64,000 nucleotides of DNA from positions 20,798-84,797 of the forward strand of contig JBGCEM010000057.1 in the NCBI GenBank assembly GCA_045106335.1, in the 5' to 3' direction. This document shows, piece by piece, positions 18,145 to 26,176 of the stretch (the first letter of the stretch is position 1; every line of letters begins with the position of its first letter). The stretch comes from Aliishimia sp045106335 (GTDB taxonomy: Bacteria > Pseudomonadota > Alphaproteobacteria > Rhodobacterales > Rhodobacteraceae). Made by a program: the position numbers and the translations under genes. The notes beneath the pieces are model-generated. The model saw only the letters and a list, made by a program, of their open reading frames with translations, did no database searches and was not told where the DNA came from.

Positions 18145-19428
18145 TTACCTGCTCATCACATCCAGCAAGGCGTCCATATCGGGCGCCTTGTCTGCGTTCA
18201 GGACACTGTAAAGCGCCGCTTCTTGGTCTGCCCCCAACAAAGCCTTGGCTTTGCGGCGCAACGCCGCCCATTTTTGCGCGGGCTGCATCTGGTCCAACAG
18301 ATCATACTGATAGGTCTGTGTATGCCCATCCCTTTGCGCAACTTCGACCCGCGCTTGGGATTCGGACAGCTGGTCATCGCCCGTCACAGTGACATTGGCC
18401 CGCCACGCGATCAGGGCCGGATCCAGCGCGCAAGCTTCAGAATAGCTGGCGATATCCGCAGTGTCCCAGCCCGCAAGCACCATCGCCGCGACATGGGTAT
18501 AAGAAAACTTGACCTGAAGCCCGGTGCGCGGCTCCATTTGGTTGCACACGCTCAGCCAGCGCGGATGGGTATGGATGTGCACGGCTTGGATCGCGCTTGG
18601 GTCGCTTTGGTTTTGACCCAGCGCCTCAATCATCGCATGCAGTCCGTGACAACAAGCATGCAATTTATGCGACACATCTGCTGCCCGCCAAACCTGGCCC
18701 AGATCCTCAATAGCTGACAGGTCACGCTGGCCGTGATGGGTTTGGGTGAACCCCTGGGGTCCATCCAGCGCATCTGGATTTGACACCATGCCGCGCGCGG
18801 CCAAATCTGCACAGATCACACCACATTCGGCAGCAAGCCCCGCATTCATAGGCTTGCCCATCGTGCCGAACTGCGACTTCAGCCCCGCAGCGCGCGTGGC
18901 GGTCAAACCAAAGGCATGGGCTGTTTGGTCGCGATCCAACGCGCGCAGCCGCGCAACAGCGGCCACTGCACCAAAAGCCCCGGCAGTCGCTGTTTGGTGA
19001 AACCCGATCTGGTAGTGATCGCGGCCCAAATATTGCCCCACCCGCACGGCCACTTCTGATCCCACCGCTGCGGCATTTAGAAGGTCGGCCCCTTTGACGC
19101 CCGGAACTGCGCAGAGGCTGGAAAATATCGCCACCGAAGGGTGCCCAATATGGCCAAAATGCGTGTCATCATAATCCAGCGCATGCGACACTGTACCATT
19201 CACAAAGGCCGCCGCGCGCGCAGGGACACGACCACCACCAAACAGGACCGACTGATCTGCACCGCCATCCCCGAACGCCTGGGCACGCACGATCTGCGAC
19301 ACGGGCTCACCCACACCGGCAATCCCACATGCGGTCCAGTCAAACAAGGACTGCGCCATCACGTCTAACACATCTTGCGAAGGCCGCGCGGTTTGCACAA
19401 ATGCGCTCAGTCGGTCCGTCAAACTCAT
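18145..19428 (-). CDS. MmgE/PrpD family protein
   Basis: A 427-residue protein of the MmgE/PrpD fold (2-methylcitrate dehydratase, cis-aconitate decarboxylase and relatives). FVNGTVSHALDYDDTH and GHIGHPSVAIFSSLCA are the diagnostic N-terminal blocks; FGLTATRAAGLKSQFGTMGK is the central one. The family dehydrates or decarboxylates tricarboxylate-like substrates, but most members outside PrpD proper have unknown substrates. No methylcitrate-cycle genes (prpB, prpC) are adjacent, so I do not call it PrpD. The start overlaps the stop of the upstream COQ10-like gene as ATGA. It converges on amtB across the inverted-repeat element. Confidence 0.85.
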   Translation of the reverse strand: MSLTDRLSAFVQTARPSQDVLDVMAQSLFDWTACGIAGVGEPVSQIVRAQAFGDGGADQSVLFGGGRVPARAAAFVNGTVSHALDYDDTHFGHIGHPSVAIFSSLCAVPGVKGADLLNAAAVGSEVAVRVGQYLGRDHYQIGFHQTATAGAFGAVAAVARLRALDRDQTAHAFGLTATRAAGLKSQFGTMGKPMNAGLAAECGVICADLAARGMVSNPDALDGPQGFTQTHHGQRDLSAIEDLGQVWRAADVSHKLHACCHGLHAMIEALGQNQSDPSAIQAVHIHTHPRWLSVCNQMEPRTGLQVKFSYTHVAAMVLAGWDTADIASYSEACALDPALIAWRANVTVTGDDQLSESQARVEVAQRDGHTQTYQYDLLDQMQPAQKWAALRRKAKALLGADQEAALYSVLNADKAPDMDALLDVMSR

Positions 19429-19868
19429 CCGTAAAGATCCTGCGCACGCCGCTCAAAGGCGCGCACAATACGCTGCATCGCCTCGTTGAACACCACCCCG
19501 ATAATCCCCTGCAACAGCGCGTTCTTGAATTCGAAATCCACGAAGAAAGATACCTCGCAGCCGCCTTCAGTATCTACGAAAGACCAGTTGGATTTCATGA
19601 ACTTAAACGGCCCATCCAGGTATTCTGTGTCGATCCGTTTGTCGTCCGGCCACAGGATCACACGGCTGCCGAAACGTTCGCGAAAGACCTTGAACGAAAT
19701 CACCAAATCGGCCTCTAACTTCTCGCCCCCTTGATAGGGCGTGTGACTGCGAATCCGGGCGGCAGCGCACCAGGGTATGAACTGCGGATAACTGCCCACA
19801 TCCGCGACTAGATCATACATTTGCTGGGCGCTATAGGGCAGGAATTTCGTTTCAGAATGGGTGGGCAT
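19425..19868 (-). CDS. COQ10/RatA-type START-domain protein
   Basis: A 147-residue polyketide-cyclase/START-like lipid-binding protein. SAQQMYDLVADVGSYPQFIPWC is close to the alphaproteobacterial and mitochondrial COQ10 consensus, and the C-terminus has FVDFEFKNALLQ and FNEAMQRIV. Mitochondrial Coq10 binds ubiquinone and supports respiration; E. coli RatA is annotated as a ribosome-association toxin. In alphaproteobacteria the ubiquinone-binding role is the more likely one (inference). It overlaps the PrpD-like gene by four bases and is divergent from hpt. Confidence 0.87.
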   Translation of the reverse strand: MPTHSETKFLPYSAQQMYDLVADVGSYPQFIPWCAAARIRSHTPYQGGEKLEADLVISFKVFRERFGSRVILWPDDKRIDTEYLDGPFKFMKSNWSFVDTEGGCEVSFFVDFEFKNALLQGIIGVVFNEAMQRIVRAFERRAQDLYG

Positions 19869-19937
19869 AAGGACCTGGCTGCTGTAGTTCTGTGACCTGA
19901 TGTGTTCCGGAATGCGTTAGGAATCAAGGGGGACGCC

Positions 19938-20480
19938 ATGCCGCAGCCTGCATATGTGATTGATCAAATGATTTCCGCCAAGTCGATTGCGGCGCGCATT
20001 GAGGCGCTGAGCGGTCAGATTGAGGCCGAATTTGCCGGCACCGATAAGCTGGTTGTTGTGGGATTGCTGCGCGGTTCTTTCGTGTTCATTGCCGATTTGG
20101 TACGCGAATTGGACCTGCCGATTGAGGTCGATTTTCTGGAAGCCTCGTCTTACGGCGATACGATGGAATCCTCGCGCGAGGTGCGGATTTTAAAGGACTT
20201 GCGCGGTGCGATTGAGGGGCGTGATGTGTTGATCGTCGAGGATATTATCGACACCGGGCACACGATGCACCATGTGCAGGCGCTTTTGCGCTCACGAAAA
20301 CCTGCGAAATTGAAAACCATCGCGCTGCTTGACAAACCCACCCGGCGCGAGGTCGACATTAAGGCCGATTGGACCGGGTTTGAGATCCCGGACGAATTTG
20401 TGGTGGGCTATGGCATCGACTATGCACAACGGGATCGGAACTTGCCGTTTATTGGGAAGGTCCGTTTCACCGACGGCTGA
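19938..20480 (+). CDS. hpt: Hypoxanthine phosphoribosyltransferase
   Basis: A 180-residue type I phosphoribosyltransferase. The PRPP loop VLIVEDIIDTGHT and the flexible-loop region LEASSYGDTMESSREVRI are intact, and the C-terminal FEIPDEFVVGYGIDYAQRDRNLP is typical for Hpt. It salvages hypoxanthine (and guanine) to the nucleotide. The ATG at 19938 is preceded by GGGGGACGCC; the frame extends 12 codons upstream, but that extension adds nothing conserved. The stop lies four bases before the stop of the convergent phytoene-synthase-like gene. Confidence 0.93.
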   Translation: MPQPAYVIDQMISAKSIAARIEALSGQIEAEFAGTDKLVVVGLLRGSFVFIADLVRELDLPIEVDFLEASSYGDTMESSREVRILKDLRGAIEGRDVLIVEDIIDTGHTMHHVQALLRSRKPAKLKTIALLDKPTRREVDIKADWTGFEIPDEFVVGYGIDYAQRDRNLPFIGKVRFTDG

Positions 20481-20484
20481 TGTG

Positions 20485-21249
20485 TCACCACCGCCCGAGT
20501 GCCGCCTTAACAGCAAACAGCACGCCACCGGGCTGCGGCAGGGGACCGTCGGCGACGGATGCTGGGTGTTTTAAAACAAATTTTAGACATTTTTCGGCCC
20601 CCATGACGGGCCAAAATGCAGGTGCTGAGGATTTGGGCGCCAGATTGCGTGCCTGGTTCAGTGACGCCAAGCCACGCGCCGCCAAAGCCCGAACCCCGTC
20701 CGGCGTGCCATCGACCAAAGGGATGCGCTTTTGCGCCACCAGCCCTGGGATTGCGCGCAGGAACGCCGCGACCCCTGCGCCGTATCCAGCCTGATCCGCG
20801 CCCCTTATAGGACCTTGTGTAGGGCCCAAAAGCCCCGCGGCGCAGACCATCAGATGCCCGGCAGTGTGCTGCAGATATTGATCTAAAGCCGCGTCATCTT
20901 CAAACGGATCTTTGTAACAATCCCAACGCCGTGCGGCTATCAATTGATCCAGCCGCTCAACATCCTGCGTTGACAAAACATCCGCCAAAGGGCTCACGAC
21001 CTCATGGCGTCGCACCTTGCCGTCCGCGCCGATTTCTTCAAGCGCATCGCGCCACCATTGCAGCCGCATTTCGGCAATCATCGGCTCGGCCGTCACCCAA
21101 GGGGCGCGCGACACTTCGACGTTGAACGCATATAACGGAAACAGCTTGGCGCGCGCATCAACTGGCGCGGCCATCACCGTGCGAAACCGCCAGGGATCGC
21201 CCTTTTGCACAATCGCCGCGCAGGCGTTCAGATCGTCGCTAAAGCTCAT
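20485..21249 (-). CDS. Squalene/phytoene synthase-like protein, NDUFAF6 (complex I assembly factor) type
   Basis: A 254-residue protein with the trans-isoprenyl-diphosphate synthase fold. The Asp-rich DxxxD motifs needed for prenyl diphosphate binding are not visible: the first region reads LYAFNVEVSRAPWV, where real phytoene synthases have Asp. That stretch, followed by EMRLQWWRDALEEI, resembles mitochondrial NDUFAF6, a complex I assembly factor. I therefore favour an assembly or non-catalytic role over carotenoid synthesis (inference). The start overlaps the cimA stop in ATGA, and no crt genes are nearby. Confidence 0.75.
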   Translation of the reverse strand: MSFSDDLNACAAIVQKGDPWRFRTVMAAPVDARAKLFPLYAFNVEVSRAPWVTAEPMIAEMRLQWWRDALEEIGADGKVRRHEVVSPLADVLSTQDVERLDQLIAARRWDCYKDPFEDDAALDQYLQHTAGHLMVCAAGLLGPTQGPIRGADQAGYGAGVAAFLRAIPGLVAQKRIPLVDGTPDGVRALAARGLASLNQARNLAPKSSAPAFWPVMGAEKCLKFVLKHPASVADGPLPQPGGVLFAVKAALGRW

Positions 21250-22862
21250 GTCCGGTGATCGCGCACCAGCTTCCAGCGGATCGCGTCCAGAAGCGCTTCG
21301 AACGATGCATCCACGATGTTCGCAGACACGCCCACAGTCGACCAACGGCGGCGGTCTTTGTCCTCGCTGTCGATGATCACGCGGGTCACGGCCTCGGTGC
21401 CGCCTTGGGTAATGCGCACTTTGAAATCGACCAGGCGGATGTCTTCAATCAACGCCTGATAGCGCCCCAGATCTTTGACGAGCGCCTTTGACAGCGCGTT
21501 CACAGGCCCCCGATCACCGCCCGTTTTGTCCATGGATTCCGACACGGACAGCTTCTTTTCACCGTCCACTTTGACGACCACCACCGCTTCGGACAGGCTG
21601 ACCATTTCGTCGCGCTTGTTCTTGCGTCGCTCGACCGTGACGCGGTAGCGCTTGACCTCAAAAAAGCTGGGCAATTGGCCAAGTTCTTCGCGCGCCAGCA
21701 GCTCAAACGAGGCCTGGGCGGTGTCATAGGAATACCCCGTCGCCTCGCGCTCTTTGACCCGATCTAGGATTCGTGCCAGGGCCGGATCGCCCTTTGGTAC
21801 ATCCAGCCCCGCTTCGGCCAGACGTTTGCGCAAATTCGACTGCCCCGCCTGATTGGACATTGGGATAATGCGTTCATTGCCGACACAAGCGGGGTCGACA
21901 TGTTCATAGGTCGCGGGGTTTTTCAGGATTGCGCTGGCATGCAGCCCGGCTTTATGCGCAAACGCACCCGAGCCCACATAGGCCGCTTGTTTTTGCGGCA
22001 CACGGTTGAGGATATCGTCCAGCATCCGCGCCACACGGGTCAGATCCGCCAGAGCAGTGTGGTCTACACCGATCTCAAACAGATCCGCATACGGCGCTTT
22101 CAGCAGCAGCGTCGGGATAATTGCGGTCAAGTTGGCATTGCCGCAGCGCTCGCCCAGCCCGTTCAGCGTGCCTTGGATCTGGCGCGCCCCGGACATCACT
22201 GCGGCCAGCGATCCCGCCACGGCTGTTTCGGTGTCATTATGCGTGTGGATGCCCAGGCGGTCGCCCGGGATCCCGTCGGCTATGACCGCGCGGGTGATTG
22301 CGGCGATTTCGTCGGGCAGCGTGCCGCCATTAGTGTCGCACATCACCACCCACCGCGCCCCGGCGTTCAAGGCGGCGTGCAAAGTCGACAGCGCGTAGTC
22401 CGGATTGACCTTATAGCCGTCAAAGAAATGTTCCGCGTCAAACAGCCCTTCACGGGCGTTTTTGGCGATATGTTCAAAGCTTTGCGCGATATTGGCGGTG
22501 TTTTCGTCCAGCGTGATGCCCAATGCGTCTGTCACATGAAACGCGTTGGCCTTGCCCACCAAACACACCGCCCCCGTGCCCGCATTCATCACCGCCGCCA
22601 ACACGTCGTCATTGTCCGCCGAGCGCCCAGATCGCTTGGTCATCCCAAAGGCCGTCATTTGCGCGCGGGTCTTGGGGGCCGTGTCGAAAAAGGCGCTGTC
22701 TGTGGGGTTGGCACCGGGCCAACCACCCTCGATATAGTCGATCCCCAAGCCGTCAAGTGCCTGCGCAATCTGGATTTTTTCATCCGTCGAGAACTGCACG
22801 CCATGGGTCTGCTGCCCATCGCGCAAGGTGGTGTCAAAGAGCGAGAGGCGTTCCCGGCTCAT
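21246..22862 (-). CDS. cimA: (R)-citramalate synthase
   Basis: A 538-residue enzyme of the DRE-TIM metallolyase family. LFDTTLRDGQQTHGV at the N-terminus supplies the metal-binding Asp and catalytic Arg, and IHTHNDTETAVA, LNGLGERCGNANL and the C-terminal LeuA-type allosteric dimerisation domain follow. It condenses pyruvate with acetyl-CoA to citramalate, the threonine-independent entry into 2-oxobutyrate and isoleucine. The ATG at 22862 has AGGGGGA upstream and begins at the catalytic domain. It follows cysS and a 77 aa ORF, and its stop overlaps the next gene. The product feeds the IlvBN pathway also present in this window. Confidence 0.93.
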   Translation of the reverse strand: MSRERLSLFDTTLRDGQQTHGVQFSTDEKIQIAQALDGLGIDYIEGGWPGANPTDSAFFDTAPKTRAQMTAFGMTKRSGRSADNDDVLAAVMNAGTGAVCLVGKANAFHVTDALGITLDENTANIAQSFEHIAKNAREGLFDAEHFFDGYKVNPDYALSTLHAALNAGARWVVMCDTNGGTLPDEIAAITRAVIADGIPGDRLGIHTHNDTETAVAGSLAAVMSGARQIQGTLNGLGERCGNANLTAIIPTLLLKAPYADLFEIGVDHTALADLTRVARMLDDILNRVPQKQAAYVGSGAFAHKAGLHASAILKNPATYEHVDPACVGNERIIPMSNQAGQSNLRKRLAEAGLDVPKGDPALARILDRVKEREATGYSYDTAQASFELLAREELGQLPSFFEVKRYRVTVERRKNKRDEMVSLSEAVVVVKVDGEKKLSVSESMDKTGGDRGPVNALSKALVKDLGRYQALIEDIRLVDFKVRITQGGTEAVTRVIIDSEDKDRRRWSTVGVSANIVDASFEALLDAIRWKLVRDHRT

Positions 22863-23092
22863 ATGTGCTGTCCCCCTAGTTTCGACGAACAGGATTGTCC
22901 CTTTACTTTTAGCATCAGCGTCAGCGTTTTGTGACCCGCCCGGCACAGCCGGGCCACGCCCGACATCCCCCCAGGGGGCGTGTTTTCTGGCCTTTCAAAC
23001 TGTTCAATCGTTGGATTGGGGGCTCCGATCGATTGCAAATCAAAAATCGCACAACGCCCTCCAGGTCGGGCGCGGCCCGCCTGCGCACTCAT
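22859..23092 (-). CDS. Possible 77-residue protein bridging cysS and cimA
   Basis: This ORF starts at an ATG embedded in the cysS stop (ATGA, 23089-23092) and ends with a TGA embedded in the cimA ATG (ATGA, 22859-22862), filling the whole gap between the two genes. Double four-base overlap is the normal sign of a translationally coupled operon gene. Against this, the composition is not strongly coding-like by eye, and the region also contains an exact GCCCGGC/GCCGGGC hairpin. The sequence is basic with several Cys and is not one I recognise. No signal peptide or membrane segment is seen. Confidence 0.4.
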   Translation of the reverse strand: MSAQAGRARPGGRCAIFDLQSIGAPNPTIEQFERPENTPPGGMSGVARLCRAGHKTLTLMLKVKGQSCSSKLGGQHI

Positions 23093-24546
23093 TTTAGAGC
23101 ATCCAATTTGGTAGGATCAAAGTCAGGTCCGGGTTTCAGTTCGACACCCTCTTTTGACATTCGCACTTCAACACCGGCATCTAACAGAACACTTTTCAAA
23201 GCATCAACTTTATCAAAGACCTTTGTGCGCATCGCTTCTTCTCTGGCTGATGAAAGCGCGTCCTTAAACGACCCGAGCACCCGCCACGAGTCCAGCTTAG
23301 CGACATGCTCATCAAGCGTCCAATCATGCTCTAACAATCCCAACAACTGTGCAGAAGCAATAAATGTACCAACGCGCAAATGTTCATTTTCTGCAACCGA
23401 CGAATTTACAATCTCATTTCCCATTTGGGTGAGCCGCGTCAACGCTGCGGAGGTGTTCAGATCATCCGCCAAAGCGGCAAGCACAAGCGGATCAGGGTCG
23501 TATTTGACAGGAACATCAGGCTTTAGACTAGATGGAACGACGGTAAGGCCATGCCACTTTCTTAACGTCTTCTCTGCCTCAACCCGCTTCTTCTCGGTCC
23601 AATCCATCGGCTTGCGGTAATGCGTGGACAGCATCACGAAACGGATGACCTCGCCCGGCACGCCCTGATCCAGCAGATCGCGTACGGTGAAGAAATTGCC
23701 CAAGGATTTGGACATTTTTTTGCCCTCGATCTGCAGCATTTCGTTGTGCATCCAGATATTGGCAAAGCCGTGCCCGGCGCAGCGTGACTGAGCGATTTCG
23801 TTTTCGTGGTGCGGGAAGGTCAGGTCGTTGCCGCCGCCATGGATGTCAAAGCGCGCGCCTAGCAGATCATAGGCCATGGCCGAGCATTCGATATGCCAGC
23901 CCGGACGCCCCCGCCCCCAAGGGCTGTCCCATCCGGGCAGCGCGGCATCCGAGGGCTTCCACATCACGAAATCCATTGGGTCCTCTTTATAGGGCGCGAC
24001 CTCAACCCGGGCACCTGCGATCATATCATCGACCGAGCGGCCCGACAGCTTGCCATAGTCCTGATACGCACGCACCCGAAACAGCACATGACCGTCCTTT
24101 TCATAGGCAAAGCCGTCTGCGATCAGCCCTTCGATCATCGCTACCATCTGCGCGATATACTGGGTGGCGCGCGGCATAGCGTTCGGCTGCAACGCGCCCA
24201 GTTCCTCCATATCCGCCAGATACCAGCTGATGGTTTCCTCGGCCCGCTCCGCGATCAGCTGTTCAATTGTGCCTGTGGCCCCTGCCTGTTGACGGGCCAA
24301 AGCGGTGGCGTTGATCTTGTCATCCACATCCGTAAAATTGCGCACATAAGTCACGTGATCAGCGCCGTAGACATGGCGCAACAGCCGATACAGCAAATCA
24401 AACACCAACACAGGGCGCGCGTTGCCCAAATGCGCCCGGTCATAGACCGTTGGGCCGCACACATACATGCGCACGTTTTTGGGATCGATCGGCGTCAGCG
24501 CGACTTTGGATCGCGTCGCAGTGTTATGAAGTTTGATCTCGGTCAT
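23089..24546 (-). CDS. cysS: Cysteinyl-tRNA synthetase
   Basis: A 485-residue class I aminoacyl-tRNA synthetase. The Zn ligand region and HIGH-type motif are in YVCGPTVYDRAHLGNAR, then FTDVDDKINA, the Zn-binding WHIECSAM, FPHHENEIAQS and KMSKSLGNF. The anticodon-binding C-terminus (DLNTSAALTRL) follows. It charges tRNA-Cys in the cytosol. The ATG at 24546 starts MTEIKLHNT; a longer in-frame start adds nothing conserved. The last third of the gene is clearly richer in A+T than the rest (see findings), as if replaced by recombination. Confidence 0.97.
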   Translation of the reverse strand: MTEIKLHNTATRSKVALTPIDPKNVRMYVCGPTVYDRAHLGNARPVLVFDLLYRLLRHVYGADHVTYVRNFTDVDDKINATALARQQAGATGTIEQLIAERAEETISWYLADMEELGALQPNAMPRATQYIAQMVAMIEGLIADGFAYEKDGHVLFRVRAYQDYGKLSGRSVDDMIAGARVEVAPYKEDPMDFVMWKPSDAALPGWDSPWGRGRPGWHIECSAMAYDLLGARFDIHGGGNDLTFPHHENEIAQSRCAGHGFANIWMHNEMLQIEGKKMSKSLGNFFTVRDLLDQGVPGEVIRFVMLSTHYRKPMDWTEKKRVEAEKTLRKWHGLTVVPSSLKPDVPVKYDPDPLVLAALADDLNTSAALTRLTQMGNEIVNSSVAENEHLRVGTFIASAQLLGLLEHDWTLDEHVAKLDSWRVLGSFKDALSSAREEAMRTKVFDKVDALKSVLLDAGVEVRMSKEGVELKPGPDFDPTKLDALK

Positions 24547-24768
24547 CGCGGCCTCATGCGCACAGGGTTGGCGCGGGCCTAGCAAGTCTTTGTCGTAAGG
24601 AAAAGAGGAACCGGCCCGCTGGTGGTCAGCAGGAAATAATGCAGCACAAAATGCAGGTTGTGTGGTTCATCCCGCGACCTAGCCCGAGCAAGCGCGATCC
24701 GTCAAGAGCAATTGACATGACCAGGTGCGTTGGGTCACAGCGCGCATAGGGAAAAAGGAGCCGCCACG

Positions 24769-25941
24769 ATGGAGCTGTCACAACGGATGATCGGATTGAC
24801 CGGGGGTGGCTCGGATGGTTGGGATTTGTTTGTCAAAGCGCGGCGGATGATTGCGGATGGGATTTCCGTGACCGAGCTGTCAATTGGCGAACATGACATT
24901 CGCACCACAGCCCCGATCTTGCAGGCAATGCATGACAGTGCGATGGGCGGGCATACAGGCTATGCAATGGTGCCCGGCACGGATGATTTGCGCGATCTAA
25001 TTGCTGCGCGTGTGCAGGCACGCACAGGCGTGACGACCAGCCGCGACAACGTCTTGGTGACGCCTGGTGGGCAATCGGCCTTGTTCGCGGCCCATGCGGC
25101 GGCCTGTGATCCGGGCGATGTGGCGCTGTATATCGACCCCTATTATGCCACCTACCCCGGGACTTTGCGCGGTGTATCGGCCGTGCCGCGCGCGATTCCC
25201 ACCTATGCGTCGGATGCGTTTCAACCGCGTGCATCTGATCTTGAGGCGGCCGCACCAGGTGCGCGATCTTTGCTGATAAACTCGCCAAACAACCCAACGG
25301 GTGTGGTCTATGACGCCGCGACGATGAAGCGGATTGCGGATACGTGCCGCGCGCATAATCTGTGGCTGATCTCGGACGAGGTTTACGACACACAGATTTG
25401 GGACGGCACGCATATCAGCCCCCGCAGCCTGCCGGGGATGGAACCGCGCACCTTTGTCGTGGGCTCAATGTCCAAAAGTCATGCGATGACCGGATCGCGC
25501 TGTGGCTGGGTGATCGGCCCTGCACCTGCGATTAGGGAAATGATCAATTTTGCCACGCATACAACTTACGGCGTGGCTGGGTTTGTGCAAGACGCTGCTG
25601 CGTTTGCCTTAGCGCAAGGTCCTGAATTTGAGGCCGAAATTGCGGCCCCCTTCCGCCGCCGTCGCGCGCTTGCACACGCGATTCTGGCGGGCCAAAACAC
25701 AGTACGCCTGATCCCATCAGGTGGTGCGATGTATCTGATGTTGGACATCCGTGCCACGGGTCTGACTGGCGATGCGTTTGGCGATGCGTTGTTAGAACAG
25801 CACCATATTTGCGTGATGCCAGGGGAAAGCTTTGGGCAAGCCGCAGCGGGTCACATCCGGGTGGCGATGACCATTGGCGATGATGCATTTGCCGCCGCGC
25901 TGCGGACTCTGTGTGATTTCGCCAACGCGTTGGCACCGTAA
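24769..25941 (+). CDS. Class I/II PLP aminotransferase, AruH-like
   Basis: A 390-residue fold-type I aminotransferase. SPNNPTGVVYD, ISDEVYDTQIWDG, the Schiff-base Lys in SMSKSHAMTGSRCGW and the C-terminal substrate Arg in GHIRVAMTIG are all present. The SLPGM...SKSHAMTG pattern and overall layout resemble Pseudomonas AruH (arginine:pyruvate transaminase), but substrate specificity cannot be fixed from motifs. The ATG at 24769 has AAAAAGGAG nine bases upstream. It is divergent from cysS and 240 bases before an MttB homologue on the same strand. Confidence 0.88.
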   Translation: MELSQRMIGLTGGGSDGWDLFVKARRMIADGISVTELSIGEHDIRTTAPILQAMHDSAMGGHTGYAMVPGTDDLRDLIAARVQARTGVTTSRDNVLVTPGGQSALFAAHAAACDPGDVALYIDPYYATYPGTLRGVSAVPRAIPTYASDAFQPRASDLEAAAPGARSLLINSPNNPTGVVYDAATMKRIADTCRAHNLWLISDEVYDTQIWDGTHISPRSLPGMEPRTFVVGSMSKSHAMTGSRCGWVIGPAPAIREMINFATHTTYGVAGFVQDAAAFALAQGPEFEAEIAAPFRRRRALAHAILAGQNTVRLIPSGGAMYLMLDIRATGLTGDAFGDALLEQHHICVMPGESFGQAAAGHIRVAMTIGDDAFAAALRTLCDFANALAP

Positions 25942-26039
25942 CGCCCCTTTTGCAGCAAATAGTCTGTTTGCGACATCGCGTCGGAAATGACAAAGCCCGC
26001 ACGTCCCATCCGCGCCACCCTAGGATCAGGGAGACGCGC

Positions 26040-26135
26040 ATGGTTCAGGTCGAACATTGCAAAATCACGCTGGTAATCCGCACCATTGGTGCCGAGCGTG
26101 GGCGTGCCGCACGGGGGCGTCCGGGACGCAGGTAA
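26040..26135 (+). CDS. Possible 31-residue basic peptide upstream of the MttB homologue
   Basis: ATG at 26040 preceded by AGGGAGACGCGC; the 31 codons end in an Arg/Gly/Ala-rich tail (ten Arg residues in the whole peptide) and a TAA 41 bases before the mttB-like start. It could be a small protein, an upstream leader ORF or chance. There is no homology I recognise; the only support is the ribosome-binding site and the position. Confidence 0.2.
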   Translation: MVQVEHCKITLVIRTIGAERGRAARGRPGRR

Positions 26136-26176
26136 CGCTCTGATTTTTCCGATCCCTGCCTGAAAGCCCTGACACT

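Noticed and set aside
22938..22954. GCCCGGC-ACA-GCCGGGC hairpin between cysS and cimA as a terminator
   Set aside because: The stem is perfect, but no T-run follows on the coding strand and it lies inside the candidate 77 aa ORF.
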